Virus record (IMG/VR): IMGVR_UViG_3300047384_000444
Span: 1-48,511 of that record
Direction: 5' to 3' (one strand)
DNA length: 48,511 bases
DNA from: a virus
In this document: in pieces, positions 28,523 through 35,515 of the stretch
Numbering within the stretch: position 1 is the stretch's first letter
How the letters are laid out: each line of letters begins with the position of its first letter
Made by a program: the position numbers and the translations under genes
Notes under the pieces: model-generated
Database searches by the model: none
What the model was told of the DNA's origin: nothing
The model's input: the letters and a program-made list of their open reading frames with translations, nothing else

Positions 28523-28831
28523 ATGAAACTACTTAGAAAAATCGGGCAATTGTTCTTTTCACTATGGAACTGGAGAAAAGGCTGGAAAATCAAACAGATC
28601 AACAAAAAATTAAAAAAGGCAGTTGAAAATCAGGAGAAGGAACGAATTCAGTTCCTTGAGGAATTGAGGGTTTACCTTCATAAATATCTCCGGAAAGATG
28701 CCAGGGGAATTTATATTCCAATCAAGGGGAGGAATAAGGCCGAAATCTATGAGACAGTGATGCACACGCATGGAACCAGGATGAAGGAACTGAATATTAA
28801 ATTTTCCAGAAAACTGAAGCTCTCCCTATGA
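28523..28831 (+). CDS. Small basic protein in the connector operon
   Basis: A 102-aa very basic protein with an amphipathic N-terminus (LLRKIGQLFFSLWNWRKGWK) and a coiled coil at about 24-55. The end overlaps the next gene by four bases. The high charge suggests DNA or head-interior contact; no family recognised. Confidence 0.55.
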   Translation: MKLLRKIGQLFFSLWNWRKGWKIKQINKKLKKAVENQEKERIQFLEELRVYLHKYLRKDARGIYIPIKGRNKAEIYETVMHTHGTRMKELNIKFSRKLKLSL

Positions 28832-29742
28832 TCACTCTTGAGATTCCTGAAACCGGAAGGTATCTTAAACTTCCGGAGGAACTAGCAGAATGCGATTCCC
28901 GCCAATATGCCGAGGCTTGTCTTCTTATATACCGGTACCAGCAGGACGAAATATCGTATGAAGATTTTAGGGTTGAAATGGTATACAAGCTTTTGGACTT
29001 GAAGAAAGGAACCAGAAAGGAGGTTGGCGATTCAGATGAGTTGGAAATGTTGAGTAACATTTATGGGCTTTCGAAATTCATCGATTCCTTCTTCGAGAAA
29101 GACGAGGAAGAGGAAGCGGATGAGAAAATTGATAAGCTGAAGATTAAATTGTACTACATAGACAACAAGGTGCCTAAAATCAAATACTTCAAACCGGAAC
29201 TTATAGGACCTGCAGACGAGTTTGATAACATTACTTCTGGCCAGTATATGGATGCCCTGGAGATCTTTTATATGATGGAAATCACTCCATCCAAAGAGCT
29301 TATGTATGAGCTCATGGCCATCTTCTATCGTCCGAAAGGAAAAAAGTATGATCGCACAAAAACCAATAAGTACAATAACCAGATAAAAAATGTTCACTTT
29401 GGCCAGGTGTACGGGTTCTATTTACTGTTTTCTAGCTTCCAGACTTACCTATCTTCAGCAACTGTATTTTACCAGGGTCAGGAACTGGATCTAAGCATCC
29501 TATTCCAGAAACCCGGAGAGGAAAACAAAAAAGAAGAAACTAAAAGTCAGATCCCCGGCCTCGGAATGAAAAGTATTTATTTCCAACTGGCAGAAAGCGG
29601 GGTGTTTGGACCTTTGAAGGAAGTGCGGAAAACCGACTTCTGGGAAACCATCCTAAGGCTCTATGATATCAGGAAACGTGACCTCGATGCGGAGGCAGAT
29701 CGCCAAAGACAGGAAGAAATTGCAAAATCGAAAAACAGATGA
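28828..29742 (+). CDS. Hypothetical virion or assembly protein
   Basis: A 304-aa protein with helical N-terminal half, a strongly acidic patch (EKDEEEEADEKIDKLKIK, about residues 90-107) and a C-terminal charged helix. It overlaps the genes on both sides by four bases. Bacteroidota phages commonly have a protein of this size at this place, but I cannot name its function. Confidence 0.55.
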   Translation: MITLEIPETGRYLKLPEELAECDSRQYAEACLLIYRYQQDEISYEDFRVEMVYKLLDLKKGTRKEVGDSDELEMLSNIYGLSKFIDSFFEKDEEEEADEKIDKLKIKLYYIDNKVPKIKYFKPELIGPADEFDNITSGQYMDALEIFYMMEITPSKELMYELMAIFYRPKGKKYDRTKTNKYNNQIKNVHFGQVYGFYLLFSSFQTYLSSATVFYQGQELDLSILFQKPGEENKKEETKSQIPGLGMKSIYFQLAESGVFGPLKEVRKTDFWETILRLYDIRKRDLDAEADRQRQEEIAKSKNR

Positions 29743-30194
29743 TACTAGTTTCAGAACTTAGAAAATACGTGAAGGAAAAAGAGGAATTACTGCCTGCAGT
29801 GAATTCCTCTTTTGTGGTTGTGGAAAAAGGGGAATTGTCCTCTTACCTTACAAACCTGGGGAAAGATCAAAACCAGATCATGGTAGCAGTAATGCCCGAT
29901 GCTCGTTCAAAAGGAGGAGACGAGGACAATATTTCAATGAATAATTCCCTGGGATTTTTGTTCCTGGAGAAAACCGATTACAGTGTAGCTAAACAGGATA
30001 AATGGTTGGATATTTTTGAACGCACACAGCTGACAGCTGTTGAATTCATGCGAATGATCGTTGATGATATTTTTAAAGGTAAATGTGACTTCAGCCAATT
30101 CCTGGATACGAAAACCATGAGTATTGAACCGGAGTCTGGTCTTTCTGGATGCAATGGCTGGAGCGTGGAATTTTTCTTTGATGTTCCGTTGTAA
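29739..30194 (+). CDS. Minor structural protein (tail completion candidate)
   Basis: A 151-aa alpha/beta protein. Its size, the pattern of strands around QIMVAVMPDARSK and the closing strand (GWSVEFFFDVPL) are compatible with tail-terminator or neck proteins, which fall in this part of the gene order. No sequence family recognised. A palindrome overlaps its stop codon. Confidence 0.5.
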   Translation: MILVSELRKYVKEKEELLPAVNSSFVVVEKGELSSYLTNLGKDQNQIMVAVMPDARSKGGDEDNISMNNSLGFLFLEKTDYSVAKQDKWLDIFERTQLTAVEFMRMIVDDIFKGKCDFSQFLDTKTMSIEPESGLSGCNGWSVEFFFDVPL

Positions 30195-30215
30195 TGTCGT
30201 AAATTAATCGACATT
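30193..30215. promoter_or_regulatory. Palindrome upstream of a small HTH gene
   Basis: AATGTCG (30193-30199) and CGACATT (30209-30215) form an exact inverted repeat with a 9-bp AT-rich centre, directly followed by TATATATAAAG. It overlaps the preceding stop codon and lies 13 bp before the HTH gene. A 23-bp two-fold site fits an operator, possibly for the adjacent HTH protein. Confidence 0.5.
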
Positions 30216-30227
30216 ATATATAAAGCT

Positions 30228-30407
30228 ATGACTGAAAAGGAAATTAAAGATCTTTTCTATGAAGAGATAAATAAACGTGAAACCAAAAAGAAATTGGGGG
30301 TCACCCGGCACCAAATGTACCGATACAGGCATCATCCAGATGTTTCAGTGATGGCCATGCTCGAAGTACTCTGGAGGCTTGATAAACTTGAATTCAAATT
30401 GGAATGA
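30228..30407 (+). CDS. Small HTH DNA-binding protein
   Basis: A 59-aa frame from ATG 30228. KKKLGVTRHQMYRYRHHPDV (about residues 19-38) has the spacing of a phage-type HTH, and the end (MLEVLWRLDKLEFKLE) is a helix. It resembles tiny HTH proteins of Bacteroidota phages that contain little more than the DNA-binding unit. It overlaps the next gene by four bases. An exact palindrome upstream could be its own operator, making it a local regulator inside a structural operon. Confidence 0.6.
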   Translation: MTEKEIKDLFYEEINKRETKKKLGVTRHQMYRYRHHPDVSVMAMLEVLWRLDKLEFKLE

Positions 30408-30784
30408 AAATTTTAGATAGAAGAAGCGAAGAATTCGAAGCCGTTATGAAAGGGCAGTTTATCCTGGATCAGCTCACAGAAGAATCCCGGGACATGGATC
30501 GGGATCAGGTTTCTTTGATGGCTCGCCGTGGCTTCCGCAGTTCCGAATGGTATGATAACAGGAGGTTTGAAGTCTCAGGGAACCGATTGGATTATTATCA
30601 CATGCCCAGGCACAGGTTTGCAGATATGAAGACCAGGCAAACCAAGACCAGGGGAAAGATCCGCAAAAAGAATCACCCTATTCACAACCGTTTTTTGTTT
30701 GGCCGTGCAAACAACGTGATAAAGCGCCTGCACTATGGCTACACTGAAGCTGTAAAAGAAGAACTCATGAACAGAGAGATTTAG
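30404..30784 (+). CDS. Basic structural or assembly protein, last gene of the portal operon
   Basis: A 126-aa protein that is very basic in the centre (KTRQTKTRGKIRKKNHPIH, about residues 77-95) and helical at both ends. It is followed directly by a strong terminator that overlaps its stop codon. A virion component such as a head-tail joining protein is likely from the place; there is no motif proof. Confidence 0.55.
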   Translation: MKILDRRSEEFEAVMKGQFILDQLTEESRDMDRDQVSLMARRGFRSSEWYDNRRFEVSGNRLDYYHMPRHRFADMKTRQTKTRGKIRKKNHPIHNRFLFGRANNVIKRLHYGYTEAVKEELMNREI

Positions 30785-30813
30785 AAAAGCAGCACTACAG
30801 CTGCTTTTTCTAA
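30781..30813 (+). terminator. Terminator of the portal operon
   Basis: AAAAGCAGC (30785-30793) pairs with GCTGCTTTT (30800-30808) around ACTACA; outer TTAG/CTAA lengthens the stem to 13 bp with one bulge. It is nearly symmetrical and could work in both directions. Confidence 0.85.
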
Positions 30814-30845
30814 TTTAATAGGTTATTAATCTAAAATAACCATAT

Positions 30846-31013
30846 ATGAAAGATTTACATGAAGAGCTAGAGGCTATTGACACCAAGGAAAATCACCTAA
30901 AAACTCTCGACACCCTTTTAATAGTTTATCTCAGTAGTGAGGAAGCCAATAACCACAAAGAACGTGTGGACACTCTAATGCTCTTGTGCGCTCTTCGTCG
31001 GCTTTTTATTTGA
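30846..31013 (+). CDS. Small hypothetical protein
   Basis: A 55-aa frame from ATG 30846: an acidic N-terminal helix (KDLHEELEAIDTKENHLKTL) then a hydrophobic stretch (LLIVYL) and a C-terminus ALRRLFI. It stands between two terminators. No family recognised. Confidence 0.45.
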   Translation: MKDLHEELEAIDTKENHLKTLDTLLIVYLSSEEANNHKERVDTLMLLCALRRLFI

Positions 31014-31021
31014 TTTAAACT

Positions 31022-31049
31022 GCAGTGTCCCTACGCACTGCTTTTTTTT
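31022..31049 (+). terminator. Intrinsic terminator
   Basis: GCAGTG (31022-31027) pairs with CACTGC (31036-31041), and eight T follow. The loop TCCCTACG shares CCCTAC with the hairpins at 1343 and 1673. Confidence 0.8.
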
Positions 31050-31077
31050 GTAAGTTTATTCCAGCAACAACCTTATT

Positions 31078-31290
31078 ATGAAAGAATCTACAAAGGCCAG
31101 GGATTTTGTAAAAAAACCACTGGAAGAAAGAACCGATCGTGAGTTGGAAATGACAAAGATTATCCTCCAGAGAAAAGCTAACAAGAGTCTCGAATCGATT
31201 TCCAACAACATCAAATTCTTCTTTTATCTCACTCTTTTGGTAATTGCAGTGTCAATTATAGTTTACATTGTGATGGAGTCAAACTCCTAA
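31078..31290 (+). CDS. Small single-pass membrane protein
   Basis: A 70-aa protein with a charged N-terminal half (EERTDRELEMTKIILQRKAN) and one membrane helix at about 46-65 (FFFYLTLLVIAVSIIVYIVM). TAAGTTTA (31051-31058) is a possible weak promoter element. The arrangement would suit a membrane-anchored helper, for example a superinfection or lysis-timing factor; this is only a guess from topology. Confidence 0.55.
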   Translation: MKESTKARDFVKKPLEERTDRELEMTKIILQRKANKSLESISNNIKFFFYLTLLVIAVSIIVYIVMESNS

Positions 31291-31315
31291 GCTCGCCGGG
31301 TTATTTTTTATTCTC

Positions 31316-31323
31316 TATATTTG
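31316..31323 (+). promoter_or_regulatory. Promoter of the structured leader gene
   Basis: An exact TATATTTG -7 element. Transcription would start near 31329-31330, at the first copy of the repeated TGCACGA motif. No good -33 TTTG is visible. Confidence 0.6.
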
Positions 31324-31326
31324 CTG

Positions 31327-31495
31327 TGCACGATTAAACACAACAAAATGGTACTAGAGAAGTTAAAAAAAATGGCCCAGGGGAGCGCCGGTGAGGATTC
31401 ACATCCAAGTCCGGCTACTTCAAACGTTGTGTTTGTCGTGCACCACCCCTGGGCCTCTCTATTTAATCCATTTTGTTATGCACGACAAACACAAC
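31327..31495 (+). promoter_or_regulatory. Leader with two mutually exclusive folds around a start codon
   Basis: A 17-bp element, TGCACGACAAACACAAC, occurs as an exact copy over the start codon (31479-31495), as an exact reverse copy (31426-31442) and as a near copy at the 5' end (31327-31344). A second set of pairs forms one long hairpin: AACAAAATGG/CCATTTTGTT (31342-31351, 31468-31477), TAGAGA/TCTCTA (31355-31360, 31456-31461) and GGCCCAGGGG/CCCCTGGGCC (31374-31383, 31446-31455), with nested GCCGG/CCGGC and GGAT/ATCC. The first fold would hide the AUG at 31478; the second leaves it just outside the stem. Confidence 0.6.
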
Positions 31496-31675
31496 AGCTC
31501 AGGGGAATCCCTGTATTATCGAAACAAAAACGACCTGGAGAGCCGTGAAGGCATCGAAGTCGAAGCCGGAAGCCTCTGGAAACTCAATCCCGAAACCAGT
31601 GAACTGGTTTTAGTAGATGAAGATCAACATATCACGGCAATTTTTGACACTTCAATTTTTCAACAAATTGACTAA
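31478..31675 (+). CDS. Small acidic protein under the structured leader
   Basis: A 65-aa protein from ATG 31478 (MHDKHNSSGESLYYRN). It is acidic and probably a small beta fold (SLWKLNPETSELVLVDEDQH). The longer frame from 31391 would run through the leader hairpins and is unlikely. The start codon lies in the last copy of the repeated leader element, so translation is expected to depend on leader folding. Function unknown. Confidence 0.55.
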   Translation: MHDKHNSSGESLYYRNKNDLESREGIEVEAGSLWKLNPETSELVLVDEDQHITAIFDTSIFQQID

Positions 31676-31731
31676 GCATTTTATGTTGATTTACTGTGTA
31701 TTTACTGTTGTTTTGGTTTTTTATGAACAAA

Positions 31732-31750
31732 TTCGGAATAAAAGTCCGAA
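31732..31750. promoter_or_regulatory. Palindromic site TTCGGA-N7-TCCGAA
   Basis: TTCGGA (31732-31737) and TCCGAA (31745-31750) form an exact 6-bp inverted repeat, and CCGAACAAAA is then repeated. It lies about 55 bp before the promoter at 31803 and looks like a regulator binding site. The factor is unknown. Confidence 0.35.
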
Positions 31751-31802
31751 CAAAACCCGAACAAAAGATAGACAACATATAGACTAAACAAAGACCTTTT
31801 TC

Positions 31803-31810
31803 TATATTTG
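31803..31810 (+). promoter_or_regulatory. Promoter of a small structured RNA
   Basis: An exact TATATTTG -7 element. Transcription would start near 31815, shortly before a perfect 9-bp hairpin. Confidence 0.55.
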
Positions 31811-31830
31811 TAAAACATTTACAAAACAAG

Positions 31831-31853
31831 AAACCCACCGTGTAGGTGGGTTT
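31831..31853 (-). terminator. Possible minus-strand terminator behind the tiny hydrophobic ORF
   Basis: The hairpin AAACCCACC/GGTGGGTTT is symmetrical; on the minus strand it is followed by CTTGTTTTG, a moderate T-rich tail. It lies seven bases after the stop of the 16-aa minus-strand ORF. Confidence 0.4.
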
Positions 31854-31859
31854 GAGGAA

Positions 31860-31910
31860 CTACAATTCTCTCAGAATCATGTAGATCAAAAGCAAATAAA
31901 TCGCTTCCAT
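31860..31910 (-). CDS. 16-aa hydrophobic peptide, possible type I toxin
   Basis: A minus-strand frame of 17 codons, MEAIYLLLIYMILREL and stop. The peptide is almost entirely hydrophobic with a charged end, like type I toxins and small holin-like toxins. It lies wholly antisense to the candidate small RNA (31816-31972) and is followed by a hairpin with a T-rich tail on its own strand. A possible minus-strand -7 element is TATTTTTA near 32010. Such a short frame can occur by chance. Confidence 0.3.
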   Translation of the reverse strand: MEAIYLLLIYMILREL

Positions 31911-31939
31911 TACTAACAGGTATTTGAGCGTTATACAAG

Positions 31940-31972
31940 AACCGGAGCTGGAACCTTCGGTTTTTGTTTTTT
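31940..31972 (+). terminator. Terminator of the small RNA
   Basis: AACCGGAG (31940-31947) pairs with CTTCGGTT (31955-31962), one G-T wobble, seven-base loop, followed by TTTTGTTTTTT. Confidence 0.8.
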
Positions 31973-32119
31973 CAGTGCTGATTATGCTCTGTTACAACAC
32001 AGATGTAAAAATACCACTAATCCAATCCTTTCTGCTGAACTCCAAGAAGTTGTTTTCAACTACTCCCTGTTGAAAAAAATTCTAAAATAATTTTCCAGTT
32101 TGGCTTCTGTAGATTTTAC

Positions 32120-32140
32120 AAGGGCTGAAAGCCTTTTTTT
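32120..32140 (+). terminator. Terminator in the gene-free region before the fibre genes
   Basis: AAGGGCT (32120-32126) pairs with AGCCTTT (32130-32136) around GAA with one G-T wobble, and the T-tract runs to 32140. No ORF precedes it within 400 bp, so it may end a second small transcript; a GTTG-TTTT-CAAC hairpin lies upstream near 32049-32060. The rest of 31973-32259 shows no gene. Confidence 0.65.
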
Positions 32141-32259
32141 GGAAATTTTATTTTCCATTTTCAGAAAAGAAACTCAATTTTTTAAGAAACAATTATTTTC
32201 CAAAACCTTCATCTGCTAATTGTCACAATTAAATTAACACCCGTGCTAACTTTTTAATA

Positions 32260-32267
32260 TATATTTG
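32260..32267 (+). promoter_or_regulatory. Promoter of the fibre/surface gene operon
   Basis: An exact TATATTTG -7 element 16 bp before ATG 32284. Upstream, TAACACC (32235-32241) resembles part of the late motif TCACACC but at one base different spacing, and TGTCACA occurs at 32221. It may be a variant of the late promoter class. Confidence 0.55.
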
Positions 32268-32283
32268 GTAAAAGTTTTCCTAC

Positions 32284-32787
32284 ATGAACTTAGCCGAAAA
32301 GGTTCCTAATTTGTCAAATATATGTGGAATCGCCCTTGACTTTTCAGCGGTGCCAATTCCTTCTTATGCCGAATTTGGTCAACCGTTTTATGACTCTTAT
32401 CTCCAGTCGAGCGAAGCTCAATCAGTTTATTTTGGCAAGCGAAGCGTAAGCTTTTCAGAAAATATTAAAGAGTCTCCAGCAGGTGATTATTGGGAGATCA
32501 AAGTAAACATTCAGTTCCCAAACAATGATAAAGACAGGGTTTTGAGAATTGAAGAATTCCGGAAAGCAAAATATGTCCTGGTACAACTTAGCGGGGGGAA
32601 AGTTTTGATCGTTGGCCGAAACGATTTTTTTCAGAACGCCAAACCGAAGGTGAAGATCAAAAATACTGAGCAGTTAACAGCTGTGGAATTTACGGCCACT
32701 TCAATTTCTGCGACCGGATTTCTTCCGGAGTATAACGCCGGACTCTTCCCACATTCTATTCCTATTAATTTCTTAAATGCTTCTTAA
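32284..32787 (+). CDS. Structural protein (tail or baseplate candidate)
   Basis: A 167-aa beta-rich protein. It has no signal peptide. Strand-like pieces include YWEIKVNIQFPNNDKDRVL and KYVLVQLSGGKVLIVGRN. It starts the operon that leads into fibre-like genes. No family recognised; a small tail adaptor is likely from the neighbours. Confidence 0.55.
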   Translation: MNLAEKVPNLSNICGIALDFSAVPIPSYAEFGQPFYDSYLQSSEAQSVYFGKRSVSFSENIKESPAGDYWEIKVNIQFPNNDKDRVLRIEEFRKAKYVLVQLSGGKVLIVGRNDFFQNAKPKVKIKNTEQLTAVEFTATSISATGFLPEYNAGLFPHSIPINFLNAS

Positions 32788-32789
32788 AA

Positions 32790-34667
32790 ATGCCAGTGCC
32801 ATTTAACATAGAACTAAAGCAAGATGATGCTCAGAGAGTGATTGAGCTGAACGGGGTACCTACCAGGTTCTATGCGTCCGCTCAGGAGTTCAATATCATC
32901 ACATCTACGATCGCTTACCTTTTAGGTGGCGAAAATCAGTTGTACAAAGGCGAATTTGACTACATCCAGGAGATCGAAGCTGCTTTTCCCCTTCCGGAAC
33001 CAGGTTCGACAGCATCTTTAAAAGTGGTTGATGGTGATGATATCCATGTACGTTGGGATAACACGAGTAAAAAATGGGTAAAGGACGGATTTGTAAAAGA
33101 CAATCAGCCGGCAGTGATCAGTATGGCCGAAAACATTCGGGCAGTACTGGAGGCCTCGGGAACCAAATATTACGGAACCAAAAACGGTGTGCCTGGTGTG
33201 TATGATCTTCCTGCCATGGGCGGCGGATCTTCTTCTCCTACTTACCTGCAGTCTTTTACCGCAGGCTGGCAATCTGGATTGACTTATCAGCCATACGCGT
33301 CCTGGTACTATAACGGGGTTGCATACAGTGATACTAGCACTCTTACTGCGGTTGCCGATGAAACTCATGATCGTCTTATTCTATTTGTGGTAGATCTTCC
33401 TACGGGACAGGTTCAATTACTCCAGGGCGAACCATCCGAAAATCCTGAGGAACCGCCTTTCGACCCGGTAACACAATTAAAGGGGCCTCTGGCAATTATC
33501 AAAGCTAACGCCACCGAACCCGATGGAGTTACCGGCCAAACCATTTTTGCTGAAGGTGCTCCAGGGGAATGGACTTTCTCTGAATTCGCCGGTCCTAAAT
33601 TTTATTTTACCAGCCCAATAAATCCTCACTCGGGGAATATATGTGTGGAAACCATTGAGCCATTGGATGAAAGCCAGTCATTGATCATCAATGCCCCCCA
33701 ACCTGTCCCTGCTGAAGGACTGGAGCTGCAGTATTGGCTTAAAAATAAAACAGGCGGTGCGCACCGTTGGCTTATACGAGGAACAAAAACCAATGGAGAC
33801 AATGCTAGTGTGTGGTTAGATGCGCCCGCCAATTACGATCCTGCTTCCACCGCATGGCAAATGTTAACCCTCGTAGTTCCGGCTTCACAAATCTCACACA
33901 TCACCGATGTGCGGCTGATTTCCGGCTTTGATGGCTTCTCTTACTTCTTAGATGATATTCGCCTGGTTGGCGGTACCGATAGCGTGGGAGATATACAATA
34001 TGCTACACAAAAATGGGTGCTGGAGCAACTTTCGCAAATCTCCGGAGGCGGAATTACTGCAGCACAACTGGAAGCAGCAAAACAGGAAGCCATCACGGAA
34101 TCAAAAGCCTACGCAGACAGCCTGGTCATTGGAGGCGGTGACAATGTTCACGACTCTTACGACACCATGGCTGAAATGATAGCTGCCCAAGCAGATCAAG
34201 TCGACGGGGAATATTTTGTAGTGATCGATGCCTCTGCGCATTCTACTGTAGATGCAGGTTGGGCGTTCTTTGAATACCTGGGAACGAATCTTGGAACTGA
34301 AGAAGATTACCGGAAGCTTTCTGAAGAGGAAAGCCTGGATCTTGTTTTTGATTATGAAACCAGGATTGCTGAATTAGAGGCAAAAGTGGCTGCTAACGAA
34401 GCAAAAATTGCAGAGCTTGAAGCTGGTACCGGTGGCGGTACCGGTGGTGGTTTTGTAACAATTGACTTTCCTGCTCATATAACAGGAGCTGTGGATGGAA
34501 CAAATAAAGTTTTTCAAACCTCTGGGACTTTCTCTGCAGGGAAGGTACTGCTATTTCTTAATGGTGTTGGTCAGGAACTTGGAGGAGATTACACCGAAAG
34601 CACAAATCAAATTATTGAATTCATTGAAGCTCCACACGTGGGGGATAAAATAATGGCAATTTATTAA
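32790..34667 (+). CDS. Tail fibre / receptor-binding protein candidate
   Basis: A 625-aa protein with a modular fibre layout. The N-terminal 110 residues (VPFNIELKQDDAQRVIELNG) probably attach to the tail. The middle (about 280-400) looks like a carbohydrate-binding beta sandwich (YWLKNKTGGAHRWLIRG; SYFLDDIRLVGG). A coiled coil at about 520-550 (YETRIAELEAKVAANEAKIA) is followed by a glycine-threonine hinge, and the last 70 residues form a small beta tip. Trimeric coiled coils with a C-terminal tip are typical of fibres. The receptor cannot be told. Confidence 0.7.
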   Translation: MPVPFNIELKQDDAQRVIELNGVPTRFYASAQEFNIITSTIAYLLGGENQLYKGEFDYIQEIEAAFPLPEPGSTASLKVVDGDDIHVRWDNTSKKWVKDGFVKDNQPAVISMAENIRAVLEASGTKYYGTKNGVPGVYDLPAMGGGSSSPTYLQSFTAGWQSGLTYQPYASWYYNGVAYSDTSTLTAVADETHDRLILFVVDLPTGQVQLLQGEPSENPEEPPFDPVTQLKGPLAIIKANATEPDGVTGQTIFAEGAPGEWTFSEFAGPKFYFTSPINPHSGNICVETIEPLDESQSLIINAPQPVPAEGLELQYWLKNKTGGAHRWLIRGTKTNGDNASVWLDAPANYDPASTAWQMLTLVVPASQISHITDVRLISGFDGFSYFLDDIRLVGGTDSVGDIQYATQKWVLEQLSQISGGGITAAQLEAAKQEAITESKAYADSLVIGGGDNVHDSYDTMAEMIAAQADQVDGEYFVVIDASAHSTVDAGWAFFEYLGTNLGTEEDYRKLSEEESLDLVFDYETRIAELEAKVAANEAKIAELEAGTGGGTGGGFVTIDFPAHITGAVDGTNKVFQTSGTFSAGKVLLFLNGVGQELGGDYTESTNQIIEFIEAPHVGDKIMAIY

Positions 34668-34670
34668 GCT

Positions 34671-35510
34671 ATGGCATTAACAAGAGTAAGAGCATCGCAA
34701 GTAAGAGGGTTGACAGGGCAATATCCCGCAATATTATCAGGTATAGAGCCGGTCTCAGTTTTGCCCAACACCACTAGAGACATCGTTTTTTATGGAGTTT
34801 TTTTTACTCCCGATATGACAGTACAAGTACCTGGGCAAACTGTTAATGATATAACCTTTGTTAATACACAGGAAATCAAAGTAAACATGACTGCCGGCGC
34901 AAGCGAAGGTGAATACGATGTGATATTAAATAACGGCATTCAATCTACTTATTCAGGTGCTTTGATTATTAGTTTAGGTCAGGTTAGCATACTTGGCTCT
35001 GATGACTGGAACATTCTTCAGCAGCCTGTAAATATTGAACCCGGAAAATTATCTATAACTACCTATCAAAGCGACTATATTGCTGAATACCCCTTGGATT
35101 TTAGCAAAGATTTTCAATTTCATTTTAGTACAGCAGAAAGCCCACTTTCACCACCAGATCGTTCAAGAATTTCAAGAGGAGGTTTTATACAATTTTACTC
35201 AGGAAACACTCAATATATGTATATGGCTTTTAATATAAAAGCAAAAGACGGAAGCGGCAGTAGTGGTAGTATATCAATTTTTGAGAACGGAACTGGAAAA
35301 GGCTCGTTCACTTCTTATCAAGATTTTGATGCTTGGAGTTTAAAAACATTCAAGCTAGTGTGGAAAGATTCTCTCTTATTCCTTTATGAGGGTAGTTCTT
35401 TGATTTTTACATTCAGCGATATATCCCCGATCATAGGAGACAAAATGAGATTAACAACAGGAGTTTTCAATTTTGATAATTTAAAAATGGTAATTCCTCC
35501 ATCAAATTAA
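34671..35510 (+). CDS. IPT/TIG plus lectin-like surface protein
   Basis: A 279-aa protein. Residues 22-100 resemble an IPT/TIG immunoglobulin-like domain (IEPVSVLPNTTRDIVFYGVFF; EGEYDVILNNG). Residues 105-279 resemble a concanavalin-A-like sandwich (KDFQFHFSTAES; FKLVWKDSLLFLYEGSSLIF). By eye the gene is richer in A and T than its neighbours, which suggests recent exchange, as is common for receptor-binding genes. It starts three bases after the fibre gene. A cooperating adhesin or fibre tip is likely. Confidence 0.6.
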   Translation: MALTRVRASQVRGLTGQYPAILSGIEPVSVLPNTTRDIVFYGVFFTPDMTVQVPGQTVNDITFVNTQEIKVNMTAGASEGEYDVILNNGIQSTYSGALIISLGQVSILGSDDWNILQQPVNIEPGKLSITTYQSDYIAEYPLDFSKDFQFHFSTAESPLSPPDRSRISRGGFIQFYSGNTQYMYMAFNIKAKDGSGSSGSISIFENGTGKGSFTSYQDFDAWSLKTFKLVWKDSLLFLYEGSSLIFTFSDISPIIGDKMRLTTGVFNFDNLKMVIPPSN

Positions 35511-35515
35511 CTGAT

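Larger units (their letters stand above)
31816..31972 (+). ncRNA. Candidate small RNA of about 155 nt with its own promoter and terminator
   Basis: Between the promoter at 31803 and a T-rich tract ending at 31972 there is no plus-strand ORF but three strong hairpins: AAACCCACC/GGTGGGTTT (31831-31853), the nested CTACA-ATTCT-CTC-AGAAT-CA-TGTAG (31860-31884), and the terminator AACCGGAG/CTTCGGTT (31940-31962) followed by TTTTGTTTTTT. The unit has all parts of an independent sRNA gene. The opposite strand carries a tiny hydrophobic ORF, so it could be an antisense RNA. Confidence 0.55.

Noticed and set aside
31327-31495. Retron-type msr/msd region
   Set aside because: The nested inverted repeats recall retron RNA, but no reverse transcriptase is encoded in the window.
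31348-31548. 66-aa ORF starting at ATG 31348 in the structured leader
   Set aside because: It is read through the nested inverted repeats and overlaps the better-supported 65-aa gene in another frame.
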